Shown here: positions 18,570 to 27,290 of the stretch, piece by piece
Numbering within the stretch: the first letter of the stretch is position 1
Layout of the letters: each line of letters opens with the position of its first letter
NCBI GenBank assembly: GCA_022402445.1
Contig: JAKRSF010000004.1
Location: 319,876-383,875 of the forward strand
Reading direction: 5' to 3'
Length of the DNA stretch: 64,000 bases
Origin: Cyanobacteriota bacterium
Lineage (GTDB): Bacteria > Cyanobacteriota > Cyanobacteriia > CACIAM-69d
Notes under the pieces: generated by a model
Told to the model about the DNA's origin: nothing
The model's input: the letters and a program-made list of their open reading frames with translations, nothing else
The model's database searches: none
Program-made: the position numbers and the translations under genes

Positions 18570-19940
18570 ATGCGCGTTTGTGTAATCGGTACCGGATATG
18601 TCGGCCTGGTCACGGGGATTTGCCTGTCCCACCTGGGCCATGACGTCATCTGTGTGGACAATAACGAAGAGAAAGTGAAGCTCATGCGATCGGGCCAGTC
18701 GCCGATCTATGAGCCGGGCCTGTCGGAGCTGATGCAAAGCTGTATGCAGGCGGGCAAGGTGGAGTTCACCACGGATGTGGAGAAGGGGGTTCACCACAGC
18801 GAAATCATTTTCATTGCGGTGGGGACGCCGCCCCTGCCCAGCGGTGAGAGCGATACGCGCTATGTGGAGGCCGTCGCCCGCAGTATTGGGGCGCACATGG
18901 GGGCGGCGGATGCGTTCCGGGTGGTGGTGAACAAGTCCACGGTGCCGATCGGGTCCGGGGATTGGGTGCGGATGATTGTGCTCGATGGCTTTGCGGAGGC
19001 GGCCAAGGCCCGGGGCGAGGATGCGGGGACGGAACCGGCCTTTGCGGTGGTGAGCAATCCGGAGTTTTTGCGGGAGGGCTCGGCGGTCTATGACACGTTC
19101 AATCCCGATCGCATCGTCCTGGGCAGCAATGATCCGAAGGCGATCGCGATGATGCAGGAACTCTATGCGCCGCTGGTGGGCCGCGACTTTGCCGAAGATA
19201 AGACCCTGCCGCCGGTGCCGGTGGTGGTGACGGATCTCAGTTCGGCGGAGATGGTGAAGTACGCGGCCAATGCCTTTTTGGCGACGAAGATTAGTTTCAT
19301 TAATGAGGTGGCGAATATCTGCGATCGCGTCGGGGCAGACGTGGTGCAGGTGGCCCAGGGCATCGGCCTCGATTCGCGCATTGGCGGCAAGTTTTTGCAG
19401 GCGGGCATCGGCTGGGGCGGCTCCTGCTTCCCGAAGGATGTGTCGGCCCTGGTGCATACGGCCGATGACTATGGCTATGACGCAATACTCCTAAAATCCG
19501 CCGTGGAGGTGAACCAGCGGCAGCGGACCCTGGCGATCGAGAAGCTGCAACAGGCCCTCAAAATCCTCAAGGGTAAGACCATTGGTCTGCTGGGGCTGAC
19601 CTTCAAGCCGGACACGGACGACATGCGCGACGCCCCGGCCCTGACGCTGATCGAGCAGTTGAACCGCCTCGGGGCGCGGGTGAAAGCCTATGACCCGATC
19701 GTCTCCCAGTCCGGGATGCGCCATGGCCTGTCGAATGTGATCGTCGAAACGGATGCGGAACGGCTGGCGGACGGCTGCGATGCCCTGGTGCTGGTGACGG
19801 ACTGGGCGCAATTTAAGGAGCTAGATTTCGCCAAGATGGCGAGCCTGATGAATGGGCCGGTGATGGTGGATGGCCGCAATTTCCTCGATCCCCAGGCGAT
19901 CGCGGCGGCGGGCTTCCAATACATCGGCGTTGGCCGCTAG
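18570..19940 (+). CDS. UDP-glucose 6-dehydrogenase
   Basis: Oxidises UDP-glucose to UDP-glucuronate with two NAD. The product is 456 residues. VCVIGTGYVGLVTGICLSH is the N-terminal NAD-binding fold, and SNPEFLREGSAVYD and PDRIVLG are conserved substrate-site segments. The catalytic cysteine lies in GWGGSCFPKDVSAL, and FKPDTDDMRDAPAL belongs to the C-terminal UDP-binding domain. The gene starts 52 bp after the decarboxylase on the same strand, so the two probably form a UDP-glucose to UDP-xylose operon. Confidence 0.96.
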   Translation: MRVCVIGTGYVGLVTGICLSHLGHDVICVDNNEEKVKLMRSGQSPIYEPGLSELMQSCMQAGKVEFTTDVEKGVHHSEIIFIAVGTPPLPSGESDTRYVEAVARSIGAHMGAADAFRVVVNKSTVPIGSGDWVRMIVLDGFAEAAKARGEDAGTEPAFAVVSNPEFLREGSAVYDTFNPDRIVLGSNDPKAIAMMQELYAPLVGRDFAEDKTLPPVPVVVTDLSSAEMVKYAANAFLATKISFINEVANICDRVGADVVQVAQGIGLDSRIGGKFLQAGIGWGGSCFPKDVSALVHTADDYGYDAILLKSAVEVNQRQRTLAIEKLQQALKILKGKTIGLLGLTFKPDTDDMRDAPALTLIEQLNRLGARVKAYDPIVSQSGMRHGLSNVIVETDAERLADGCDALVLVTDWAQFKELDFAKMASLMNGPVMVDGRNFLDPQAIAAAGFQYIGVGR

Positions 19941-20056
19941 AAAACCCTAGGGGCATTTGAAGTTAGGGGGCGATCGCCTAGGCCGTGGCCCCGACGCAGT
20001 TGCCGCTAGCGCGATCGCCTAAACTACGACTCAATTCGTAATGGAGTGAACGAGCT

Positions 20057-21373
20057 ATGCAACTTTCCCCCCGACCCGCGCGATCGCCCCGCCCCACCCG
20101 ACCCCACTGGCAGCGGTTCAGCGCGATCGCGATCGCCGCTGGCCTCCTTGGGGCCGGTTGCACCCCTCCGGGCGGCGGCACCGGCGGCACCGATGGGGGC
20201 ACCGCCGGGGGCCTCAAACTCGGCGCATTGCTCCCCGCCACCGGCGACCTCTCCTCCATCGGGCAACCCATGCTCACGGTCCTGCCCCTGCTGACGGAAA
20301 CCGTCAATGCCTGCGGCGGCGTCAACGGCCAGCCCGTCAGCATCACCACCGTCGATGACCAGACCGACCCCACCGCTGGCGTCGAAGGCATGACCAAACT
20401 CACCGAAGTGGACAAAGTGGCCGGTGTCGTTGGCTCCTTCGCCAGCAGCGTGTCCGGCGCAGCGGTGGACGTGGCCGTCCGCAACCAGGTGGTCATGATC
20501 TCTCCCGGCAGCACCAGCCCCATCTTCACCGAGCGGGCCACCAACGGCGACTTCAATGGCTACTGGGCCCGCACCGCCCCCCCCGACACCTACCAGGCCC
20601 AGGCCCTCGCCAAACTCGCCTGGGATCGGGGCCACCGGCGCGTCGCCACGGTGGTGATCAATAACGACTATGGCGTTGAATTCGAGCAAAAATTCGTCGC
20701 CGCCTACAAGGCCCTCGGCGGCACCGTGGTCAACGAAACCAACCCCACCCGCTACGACCCCAAAGCCTCCACGTTTGAAACGGAAGCCCGCGCCGCCTTT
20801 GGTGCCAAGCCCGATGCCGTCGCCGCCATTCTCTATGCGGAAACCGGCGCGCTGCTGCTCAAATCCGCCTATGAACAGGGCCTCACGGAGGATGTGCAAA
20901 TTATGCTCACCGATGGGGTGAAAACGGAGGAGTTTCCGGCCCAGGTGGGCAAGACCGCCAGCGGTGATGTGGCGATCGCGGGGGCGATCGGGACCGTACC
21001 GGGGGCCGATGGGGCGGGTCTCGAAAAACTGGCCGCCCTGCTGCAAGAAAAACTCGGCAGCGCCCCCGGAGCCTTCGTACCCCAAACCTGGGATGCGGCG
21101 GCCCTGCTGATGCTGGCGGCCCAGGCGGCGGGCGAAAATACCGGCCCCGCCATCCAAAGCAAACTGCGGGAGGTGGCCAATGGCCCCGGCACCCCCGTGA
21201 CGGACGTGTGCGAAGGGCTCGCGGCCCTGGCCAAGGGGGAAGACATTGACTTCCAGGGGGCCAGCGGCAATGTGGACATTGACGAGAAGGGCGACGTGGT
21301 GGGCAACTACGACGTGTGGACCGTGCAGCCCGATGGCAAAATCGCCGTGACCGATCGCGTGAAGCTGCAATAA
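20057..21373 (+). CDS. LivK-type ABC substrate-binding lipoprotein
   Basis: Periplasmic type-I binding protein of the branched-chain amino acid/amide family, 438 residues. GGAG lies 11 bases before the ATG. An Arg/Pro-rich N-region and hydrophobic helix end in the lipobox LLGAGC, so the mature protein is lipid-anchored. A Gly-rich linker leads to LKLGALLPATGDLSSIGQPM, the typical first strand and ligand loop. VVGSFASSVSGAAVDVAVRN and DYGVEFEQKFVAAYKALGGT follow. No permease or ATPase genes are nearby, so the ligand is unknown. A strong terminator follows at 21448. Confidence 0.88.
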   Translation: MQLSPRPARSPRPTRPHWQRFSAIAIAAGLLGAGCTPPGGGTGGTDGGTAGGLKLGALLPATGDLSSIGQPMLTVLPLLTETVNACGGVNGQPVSITTVDDQTDPTAGVEGMTKLTEVDKVAGVVGSFASSVSGAAVDVAVRNQVVMISPGSTSPIFTERATNGDFNGYWARTAPPDTYQAQALAKLAWDRGHRRVATVVINNDYGVEFEQKFVAAYKALGGTVVNETNPTRYDPKASTFETEARAAFGAKPDAVAAILYAETGALLLKSAYEQGLTEDVQIMLTDGVKTEEFPAQVGKTASGDVAIAGAIGTVPGADGAGLEKLAALLQEKLGSAPGAFVPQTWDAAALLMLAAQAAGENTGPAIQSKLREVANGPGTPVTDVCEGLAALAKGEDIDFQGASGNVDIDEKGDVVGNYDVWTVQPDGKIAVTDRVKLQ

Positions 21374-21447
21374 ACCGCGCAATAAACCAATCCGTCCGCC
21401 GCGATCGCCCCCTCCAGATCGCCCGCTGCAATAGCCTTAAACTATGG

Positions 21448-21492
21448 CCCCTGGATTCCCGCGATCGCGCCTGAATCCAGGGGATTTTTTTT
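21448..21492 (+). terminator. Intrinsic terminator after the LivK-type gene
   Basis: CCCCTGGATTC (21448-21458) pairs perfectly with GAATCCAGGGG (21473-21483). The 14-base loop contains the HIP1 octamer. A and eight T follow (21485-21492). An 11 bp GC-rich stem with a T-run is textbook. Confidence 0.92.
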
Positions 21493-21619
21493 GCATTTTT
21501 CCACAGCAGAATCTCCGCAATATTTCTTTAGAAAAAGCCCGTACAAATCCCATGGCATTCCCCCCTTTTCCCCGCTACAACAGGGAAACCTTCTCTTCAC
21601 CTGAGGATTGAAACGCACC

Positions 21620-22843
21620 ATGGCCAAGCGTCATGTTTTAGTCGATCGCCGCACCGGCAAACGCATCGCCCTCAGCGGTTTCCGCACCTCCACCCAAAAA
21701 CCCATTCGCTTCAGCAGCTACGGGGCCAGCTCCTTCAAAAGCCAGCACCTGCCCCCCAAGGTGGACCTGCGCCCGTACCTCACCCCCGTCGAAGACCAAT
21801 CCGCCGCCAATAGCTGCACCGCCAACGCGATCGCGGGGGCCTATGAATACCTAGCCAAGCGCGCCCTCGGGGACGCCGGAGACATCAGCCGCCTGTTCAT
21901 CTACTACAACGCCCGTAAGGAAGACGGCATCAAAGGAGACCAGGGAAGCACCATTGTTGGCAGCATTAACACCCTACAAAAGTACGGTGCCTGCACGGAG
22001 GGAACCTGGCCCTATGAACTCACCGGTATCAACCGCAAACCCCCCAGCACAGCCTATGAGGAAGCCCTCTGGTTTCTGGTGGATGAGGCGCGGGAATTGG
22101 AGGTGACCCTAGAGACTTTTAAGCATTGCCTTGCGGAAGGATTTCCCTTTGTCTTTGGCCTGCGTTTATTCAAATCCTTTGACCAGGCCCGCCGCAGTGG
22201 ACGGGTGCCCATGCCGGATCCGAATACCGAAGCGGGGCGCACCTCCCACGGCAACCACGCCATGCTCTGCGTGGGCTATTCCGATCATAATCAATGCTTT
22301 ATTGTTCGCAATTCCTGGGGGGAAGATTGGGGCGATCGCGGCTACTGCTACATTCCCTACGGCTATTTATCGAATCCTGAATATTGCTGGGATTGTTGGT
22401 CAATTCAGAGTGTTTCTGAGTTGGACTTTAGCGCCGAAATTTCGGACGAGGAGGACGAGGAAGCGTTTTACGATGAGGACGAAGAATGGGATGAGGAAGA
22501 TGGCTATGACGATGAAGAGGAGGACTACGAGGATGAGGATTGGGAGGATGACGAGGAGGAGGAAGTCGATGAATCCGAGGGGGAGGATGGGGATTTAGAG
22601 GAGGAGTCTGAAGAGGACGGGGATTACGAAGAATCCGAGGAGGACGAGGGGGCTGAAGAGGACGAAGAAGAATCCGAAGAGGAGGAGTCGGACGAGGATT
22701 ACGAAGAGTCTGAAGAGGAGGAATCAGACGAAGATTACGAAGAAGAAGACTCGGACGAAGATTATGAAGAATCCGAGGATGAAGAATCCGATGGGGATTA
22801 CGAGGAAACTGAAGATGAGGAGGATTATGGGGAGGAAGAATAG
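21620..22843 (+). CDS. Papain-family (C1) cysteine protease with long acidic C-terminal tail
   Basis: Cysteine peptidase of the C1A fold, 407 residues from the ATG that follows GAGG; a TTG 12 bp upstream is less likely. The active site looks complete: oxyanion Gln and Cys in VEDQSAANSCTANA (about Q60 and C66), His in HGNHAMLCVGYS (about H213), and Asn in RNSWGEDWGDRGY (about N231). There is no signal peptide or prodomain, so a cytoplasmic role is likely. From about residue 276 the last 130 residues are almost only Glu, Asp, Ser and Tyr with repeats like EESDEDYEESEEE. Its 3' end overlaps the convergent gene by 19 bp. Confidence 0.87.
   Translation: MAKRHVLVDRRTGKRIALSGFRTSTQKPIRFSSYGASSFKSQHLPPKVDLRPYLTPVEDQSAANSCTANAIAGAYEYLAKRALGDAGDISRLFIYYNARKEDGIKGDQGSTIVGSINTLQKYGACTEGTWPYELTGINRKPPSTAYEEALWFLVDEARELEVTLETFKHCLAEGFPFVFGLRLFKSFDQARRSGRVPMPDPNTEAGRTSHGNHAMLCVGYSDHNQCFIVRNSWGEDWGDRGYCYIPYGYLSNPEYCWDCWSIQSVSELDFSAEISDEEDEEAFYDEDEEWDEEDGYDDEEEDYEDEDWEDDEEEEVDESEGEDGDLEEESEEDGDYEESEEDEGAEEDEEESEEEESDEDYEESEEEESDEDYEEEDSDEDYEESEDEESDGDYEETEDEEDYGEEE
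22440..22840 (+). repeat. Purine-rich repeat tract encoding the acidic protease tail
   Basis: About 400 bp of nearly uninterrupted GAG, GAA, GAC and GAT codons make the plus strand strongly purine-rich. Imperfect units encoding ESDEDYEES recur from about 22,680 to 22,790. Base use differs sharply from the GC-rich flanks, although the codons stay in frame. Confidence 0.75.
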
Positions 22844-23565
22844 GGCGATCGCGGCTCCCTAGGGCCAGGTTTGGGGGCGATATTGAGGTGCCAATAGACC
22901 CGGCGATAGAGCAACTCCAGTTGGCTGCCGTAGGTTTGCAACTGGACGAGGTGTCGCTGGGCGAGGCTGCGGAACAGTCGCCCCGCCAACAGGGCCGCGA
23001 TCGCGATGACCAACCCCGCCGCCGTGGAGACCAATGCCTGACCGATACCTGCGGCGATCGCGTCCGGATCCAGGGTCAGGGTTTGGGTGGCGGGGGCGAT
23101 CGCGGGGCCTCTGAAAATCTCCATCAGGCCCAGAATTGTCCCCAGCAGCCCCAGCAAGGGGGCCGTCGTTGCCAGGGTCCGAAAGGCCGTGTCGTACCGT
23201 TGCAGGCGATCGCGCTCCGCCGCCAACGCCATCTGCAATGCCCGCCGAAACCGCAGCGGATGGGGGCGATCGCCTTCGAGCAAGGGCGCTAGGGCCAGTC
23301 GCACCACGGGCAGCGGATCATCCATGGAAAGGGTCCGTAGATGGGCGATCGCGGCGCGGCGATCGCGGCGATAGAGCATCAGGGTGTGGCGGGCGATCGT
23401 CCCGTGGCGGCGCACCACCCCCCACCAAAACCAGCACCGCTCAAAGGCTAGGGTCAGGGCCGCCGTCGAGCCCAGCAGCAGGGGAATCAGGGCCGGTCCC
23501 CCCAGGCGCAGCAGGTCCAGGGGATCGGGAGGATTGGCGACGATTTCGACGATTGCTGGGGCCAT
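22825..23565 (-). CDS. MotA/TolQ/ExbB-family proton channel protein, orphan
   Basis: Inner-membrane proton-channel subunit like ExbB/TolQ. The ATG giving MAPAIVEIVANPPDPL was chosen because upstream in-frame codons are low-complexity and run into the divergent gene's start region. Membrane segments are GGPALIPLLLGSTAALTLAF, FRTLATTAPLLGLLGTILGL and STAAGLVIAIAALLAGRLF; the middle one carries the family's PLLGLLGTILGL motif. The product is 246 residues. No ExbD/TolR gene is adjacent, so the partner is encoded elsewhere or the protein borrows the exbD at 5216. It overlaps the acidic-tailed protease gene by 19 bp at the 3' ends. Confidence 0.87.
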   Translation of the reverse strand: MAPAIVEIVANPPDPLDLLRLGGPALIPLLLGSTAALTLAFERCWFWWGVVRRHGTIARHTLMLYRRDRRAAIAHLRTLSMDDPLPVVRLALAPLLEGDRPHPLRFRRALQMALAAERDRLQRYDTAFRTLATTAPLLGLLGTILGLMEIFRGPAIAPATQTLTLDPDAIAAGIGQALVSTAAGLVIAIAALLAGRLFRSLAQRHLVQLQTYGSQLELLYRRVYWHLNIAPKPGPREPRSPYSSSP

Positions 23566-23659
23566 GGTTGCCGAATCGCGGGCATGGGGCGGGGCGGGTG
23601 GGCCGTCGGGGCAAGGCTCCCAAACGCTACCATGGGACCGACGATCGCCGGGAAAGGCC

Positions 23660-24382
23660 ATGATGGACGCGCCAAAATTCGCGCAGGCAGTACGAAAAGC
23701 CGTGGGACGGTTCGCCCTGGGGATGGCCCTGGTGGCGGTTCCGGGGCCGGTGGCTTTGGCGGCTCCCCAGGTTTTTGAATCGGCGTCCGTTGCCCCGATC
23801 GCCCAGGCAACCCCCAACCGCGATCGCGATCGCGCCCAATCGCACTATGACCGGGGCCTAGAGCGCATCACCAATGGCCAGTTCGCCAGCGCGATTGAGG
23901 AATTTAACCGCGCCATCGTCCTCGATAGCACCTTCGCCGAAGCCTTTCACGATCGCGGCAACGCCTACGCCGCCCTGGGCAATACCCTCGCCGCCGCCGC
24001 CGACTACAACACCGCCATCCGCCTCGATCCGGCCTACGTCAACGCCTACTACAACCGGGGCAACCTCTATCTCAATGAGGAACGCTACTTCGACGCGATC
24101 GCGGACTATGACCGGGTGCTGAAACTGCGCCCCGACGACGCGGAAGCCACCCACAACCGCGCCCTTGCCAATGCCCTCGTGGGGAACCTGGCCGAGGCGG
24201 TGGACGGATTCCAGGCGGCGGCGCGGCTCTTTGAACAGCAGGACGATCCGGGCGGCGTGGAACAGGCCATGCAGGCGCTGCGCTATCTCCAACCCACCGG
24301 AGCCCCCGCACCGGGCAGCGCTTCTAGCCCGGAAGGCAGCCCAGAGATGAATCCAGCTACCAATCCAGAATCGGCCCCATGA
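23660..24382 (+). CDS. Secreted TPR-repeat protein
   Basis: Tetratricopeptide-repeat protein of 240 residues. The ATG at 23660 follows GGGAAAGG and gives a signal-like N-terminus (RFALGMALVAVPGPVALAAP); the longer upstream frame is antisense to the TolQ-type gene. Four TPR units follow: SHYDRGLERITNGQFASAIE, AFHDRGNAYAALGNTLAAAA, AYYNRGNLYLNEERYFDAIA and THNRALANALVGNLAEAVDG. The C-terminus is Pro/Ser-rich. TPRs usually bind partner proteins. The stop overlaps the ruvA start as ATGA, so translation is coupled although no functional link is obvious. Confidence 0.88.
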   Translation: MMDAPKFAQAVRKAVGRFALGMALVAVPGPVALAAPQVFESASVAPIAQATPNRDRDRAQSHYDRGLERITNGQFASAIEEFNRAIVLDSTFAEAFHDRGNAYAALGNTLAAAADYNTAIRLDPAYVNAYYNRGNLYLNEERYFDAIADYDRVLKLRPDDAEATHNRALANALVGNLAEAVDGFQAAARLFEQQDDPGGVEQAMQALRYLQPTGAPAPGSASSPEGSPEMNPATNPESAP

Positions 24383-25005
24383 TTGGATTCCTTGAGGGGG
24401 AAGTGGTGGCCCTCCAGGCGATCGCCAAACGGCTGCTGCTGCTGCTGAAGGTCCAGGGCGTGGGCTATGAGGTGCAGATTTTGCCCCGCTGGCGATCGCA
24501 CCTTTCCCCAGGGGACACCGCGCGGGTCCATACCCATTTGCAACTGCGGGACGATGGCCTGACCCTGTTTGGCTTTGCCAGCGTTGCGGAGCGGGATTTG
24601 TTTCGCCATCTCATCGCCACCAATGGGGTGGGGCCGCAGTTGGCGATCGCCCTGATGGACGCCCTCGAACTGCCGACGCTCCTCCAGGCGATCGTGGGGG
24701 GCAACCATAAACTCCTCGCCAAAACCCCCGGCATTGGTCCCAAAACCGCCGAGCGCATCTGTCTGGAACTGAAAACAAAATTGGCCCAGTGGCGCGATCA
24801 GGGGAATCTGGCGATCGCCCCGGCCGCTGGCCCCGCTGACCCGATCCGTGAGGAGGTGGAATTAACCTTGCTGGCGTTGGGCTACGGCGATCGCGAAATC
24901 CTCGATGCCCTCGATGCGGTGGGTCGCCAAACGGCCCTGGCGAAGGCGGCGGATCCGGAGGCGTGGATCCGCGAGGCGATCGCGTGGCTCAGTCTCCAGG
25001 ATTAG
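24379..25005 (+). CDS. ruvA: Holliday junction branch migration protein RuvA
   Basis: RuvA binds Holliday junctions and loads the RuvB motor. The product is 208 residues. The N-terminal OB domain contains VQGVGYEVQILPRW and DGLTLFGFASVAERDLF. The helix-hairpin-helix segments are IATNGVGPQLAIALMDAL and LAKTPGIGPKTAERICLELK. The C-terminal RuvB-binding domain has EEVELTLLALGYGDREILDA. It overlaps the TPR gene (ATGA) and, by four bases, the convergent phosphatase gene. ruvB is not in the window. Confidence 0.97.
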   Translation: MIGFLEGEVVALQAIAKRLLLLLKVQGVGYEVQILPRWRSHLSPGDTARVHTHLQLRDDGLTLFGFASVAERDLFRHLIATNGVGPQLAIALMDALELPTLLQAIVGGNHKLLAKTPGIGPKTAERICLELKTKLAQWRDQGNLAIAPAAGPADPIREEVELTLLALGYGDREILDALDAVGRQTALAKAADPEAWIREAIAWLSLQD

Positions 25006-26792
25006 GGATTGGGTTCAGGGGCATCCAGGAAAAATTCATCGAACAGCACCACGCCCCCGTCCGGGTTGCGGACATCGTAGTAGTAGCTGCGCACCGCCCC
25101 GCGATCGCTCTCGAACACGCTAAAGGCCGCCAGATCATTGCTCGCCAGGTAGGGCAATGGTTTTCCCGTCATTGGATCCTGCAACGGCGCGATCGCGGGC
25201 ACCACGGGCATCAGGCCATTGGGATCCCCCTGGGCGACGTAATTTTGTGGATCCTCGGGCGGCACCGGACGGCTAATCAAATCCCAGGCGGCCCCGTAGG
25301 TATTGCCCACATTGGACGACTCCAGGAAATGGATCACGCCGCGATCGCCAAGCTGCTCGAACCGATTCCACAGGTGGGAATGGCCGTAGTAGACCAACTG
25401 CACCCCCGCCGCCGACAGCAGGGGCACCAGGGTCGTCATGAGATAGTCGCGATCGCGGGGGTAGTGGTAGCGAATCGCCTCAATCTTGCCCTCGCCATCG
25501 CGCTCAATCTGCTGGATCGGATCCGTGTAGGGCGGCACGATATTGTCCCCGAGGGTGTGGGGCGGATGGTGGAGCATCACGATTTTGTACTTCGCCGCCC
25601 GGAATTCTTCACTTCCCAACTCCGCCACCAGCCATTCATATTGCGGACTGCCCGCCGCGATCGGCTCAAAAATATGTTGCCCCCAGCCCCACCGCTCCGG
25701 TTGCCCCAGGGCGTCGGCGGGTTCCCCATAGCGGCCCGGTTCGTTGCGATCGAGGGTCGGAGGCCGCCAAACACAGGTGGCATAGAGCACAACCAACCGC
25801 ACATCCCCAAAGGTCACGGCGTAGTAGCCCGTCGGTTCTCCCGCTTCGGTGGTCGGCGCGATCGCCGCTTGCCCGTCACCCGTTTTCAGGAACAGATCGC
25901 TATAGGTGCTGATATTGAACGATCGCGCCTGCCACCAACGGGCGATCGCCGTGGGATCCGTCAGGTCCGCCGGGGGGCCGCCGTAGAGCCGCGCCGCCGC
26001 CGCCTGGGGAATCGGGTCATAAAACTCAAACTTCAGGCCCGCCGGATTGCCCCGCCGCCCCATCACCTCATGGTTGCCCACCGTGGGGAACAGGGGCGCG
26101 TGCTGGATGAGTTCACCGCCGCGATAGGTGCGCGTGGCGTCGCCACGGGTGATCGATCGCGCCGCCCGCCCTTGTAGGCACGGGAAAAAGCCCGACCCGC
26201 GCCCCTCATCAAACCACTCCGACGCGCGATCGGGCACATTCACCAAATCCCCCCCGTGGAACACCCCGTCCACCCGCCCCACGGTACGCTCCACCATTTC
26301 CAGATTCGCCGCCGTCAGGGGCATCAACTGGTGATCCGAGGTCAGCAAAATCTTGAGGGCATCCCCCGCTTGGGGCGCGGGCGCAAGGCTAAACACCCCC
26401 GAGAGAGCCACCCCGTCCCCGCGATCGCTCCCGACCCGATAGGGCAGCCGTTCCCCCGGTTTTAGGCCCGCCGCGATCGCCTCATGTCGCCAGATGGGCC
26501 GCCGCCAAACCCGCTGATCCGGCAATAAATCCTCCGGCGGCGTCACCGTGGGCGGCAGGCGCGATTCTTGATCCTCGCGCAACTGTTCAATTCGGCGGCT
26601 CACCGCGATCGCCCGACGGCCCAGATCCGTCCCATAGTCGAGCCAGTGGGCCACCCCTTCAAATTCCGTGAACCACACCACCCGCACCGCATCCGCCGTC
26701 GGCCACAGCAAAAACGGATCACTCAATAGGGTCGCCTCGCCCCGCCCATCCCCCGCCGATTCCGCCGATTCCGCCGCGATCGCCAACGCCAT
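25002..26792 (-). CDS. Metallophosphoesterase, purple acid phosphatase-like
   Basis: Calcineurin-like phosphoesterase of 596 residues with a dinuclear metal centre. The ATG at 26792 is used rather than a TTG 42 bp upstream. An N-terminal fibronectin-like region (RVVWFTEFEGVAHWLDYGTD, then LPYRVGSDRG) resembles that of purple acid phosphatases. Metal motifs in order are LLTSDHQL, FHGGDLVN, PTVGNHEVMGRRG, VMLHHPPHT and YYGHSHLWNRFEQ. The canonical first motif GDxH is SDHQ here. No signal peptide is evident. The substrate is unknown; phosphate-ester hydrolysis is a family inference. Confidence 0.85.
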   Translation of the reverse strand: MALAIAAESAESAGDGRGEATLLSDPFLLWPTADAVRVVWFTEFEGVAHWLDYGTDLGRRAIAVSRRIEQLREDQESRLPPTVTPPEDLLPDQRVWRRPIWRHEAIAAGLKPGERLPYRVGSDRGDGVALSGVFSLAPAPQAGDALKILLTSDHQLMPLTAANLEMVERTVGRVDGVFHGGDLVNVPDRASEWFDEGRGSGFFPCLQGRAARSITRGDATRTYRGGELIQHAPLFPTVGNHEVMGRRGNPAGLKFEFYDPIPQAAAARLYGGPPADLTDPTAIARWWQARSFNISTYSDLFLKTGDGQAAIAPTTEAGEPTGYYAVTFGDVRLVVLYATCVWRPPTLDRNEPGRYGEPADALGQPERWGWGQHIFEPIAAGSPQYEWLVAELGSEEFRAAKYKIVMLHHPPHTLGDNIVPPYTDPIQQIERDGEGKIEAIRYHYPRDRDYLMTTLVPLLSAAGVQLVYYGHSHLWNRFEQLGDRGVIHFLESSNVGNTYGAAWDLISRPVPPEDPQNYVAQGDPNGLMPVVPAIAPLQDPMTGKPLPYLASNDLAAFSVFESDRGAVRSYYYDVRNPDGGVVLFDEFFLDAPEPNP

Positions 26793-26843
26793 AGACTCCA
26801 CCACTCCCGAAACGCCCGAAACTGCCGAGATCAAGGGTGCCCC

Positions 26844-27290
26844 CTAGGGGAACAAATCCAGGGGCAGATGGCCGTAGATCGCATTCATCCCCGCCGGATC
26901 GGCGCTCTGGCACACCACCAAAATGCCCCGATGCTCACCGCCATAGGGGCTAGCGTAAAACAATCCTGTCTCCAGATTGCACTTGCAGTAGGCCGCTGGA
27001 TTGCCACTAAAATCCCCCCGCAGTTCCGGCTCCTCTTCGGGCAACGGCTGCCCCAGCCCCGCCGCGATCGCGCGCAAACTAGCCAACGCCTGGGGCAAAT
27101 CCGGCGCACAAATGCCCAGAATCAACCGATCCGCCGCCGCCGTCACCACCTGCAAAGCCCGCTGCACCAGCAACCGTTGGCCCCCCGACAGCGGCGGAGC
27201 CACATCGATATTGGTCAAAGCAGCCAACACCTGGGTCGCCTCCGCAAGGGTTAACCGGGGCGCTGGGGTCGAGGACGAGGGGGAAGTCAT
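26844..27290 (-). CDS. Cyanobacterial conserved protein, probably DUF1824 family
   Basis: Small soluble protein of 148 residues, starting at the ATG that gives MTSPSSSTPAPRLTLAEATQ. The upstream in-frame extension is low-complexity. The body has AATQVLAALTNIDVA-like helices near the N-terminus, and the C-terminus reads YASPYGGEHRGILVVCQSAD then MNAIYGHLPLDLFP. That last block matches my memory of DUF1824, a family found mainly in cyanobacteria and without known function. It lies 51 bp upstream of the phosphatase gene on the same strand and may share its transcript. Confidence 0.68.
   Translation of the reverse strand: MTSPSSSTPAPRLTLAEATQVLAALTNIDVAPPLSGGQRLLVQRALQVVTAAADRLILGICAPDLPQALASLRAIAAGLGQPLPEEEPELRGDFSGNPAAYCKCNLETGLFYASPYGGEHRGILVVCQSADPAGMNAIYGHLPLDLFP

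Noticed and set aside
20024-21382. 452-codon minus-strand frame opposite the LivK-type gene
   Set aside because: The plus strand encodes a lipoprotein with clear motifs; the antisense product has no domain.
24963-26177. 404-codon plus-strand frame opposite the phosphatase
   Set aside because: It is antisense to a gene with all metallophosphatase motifs.
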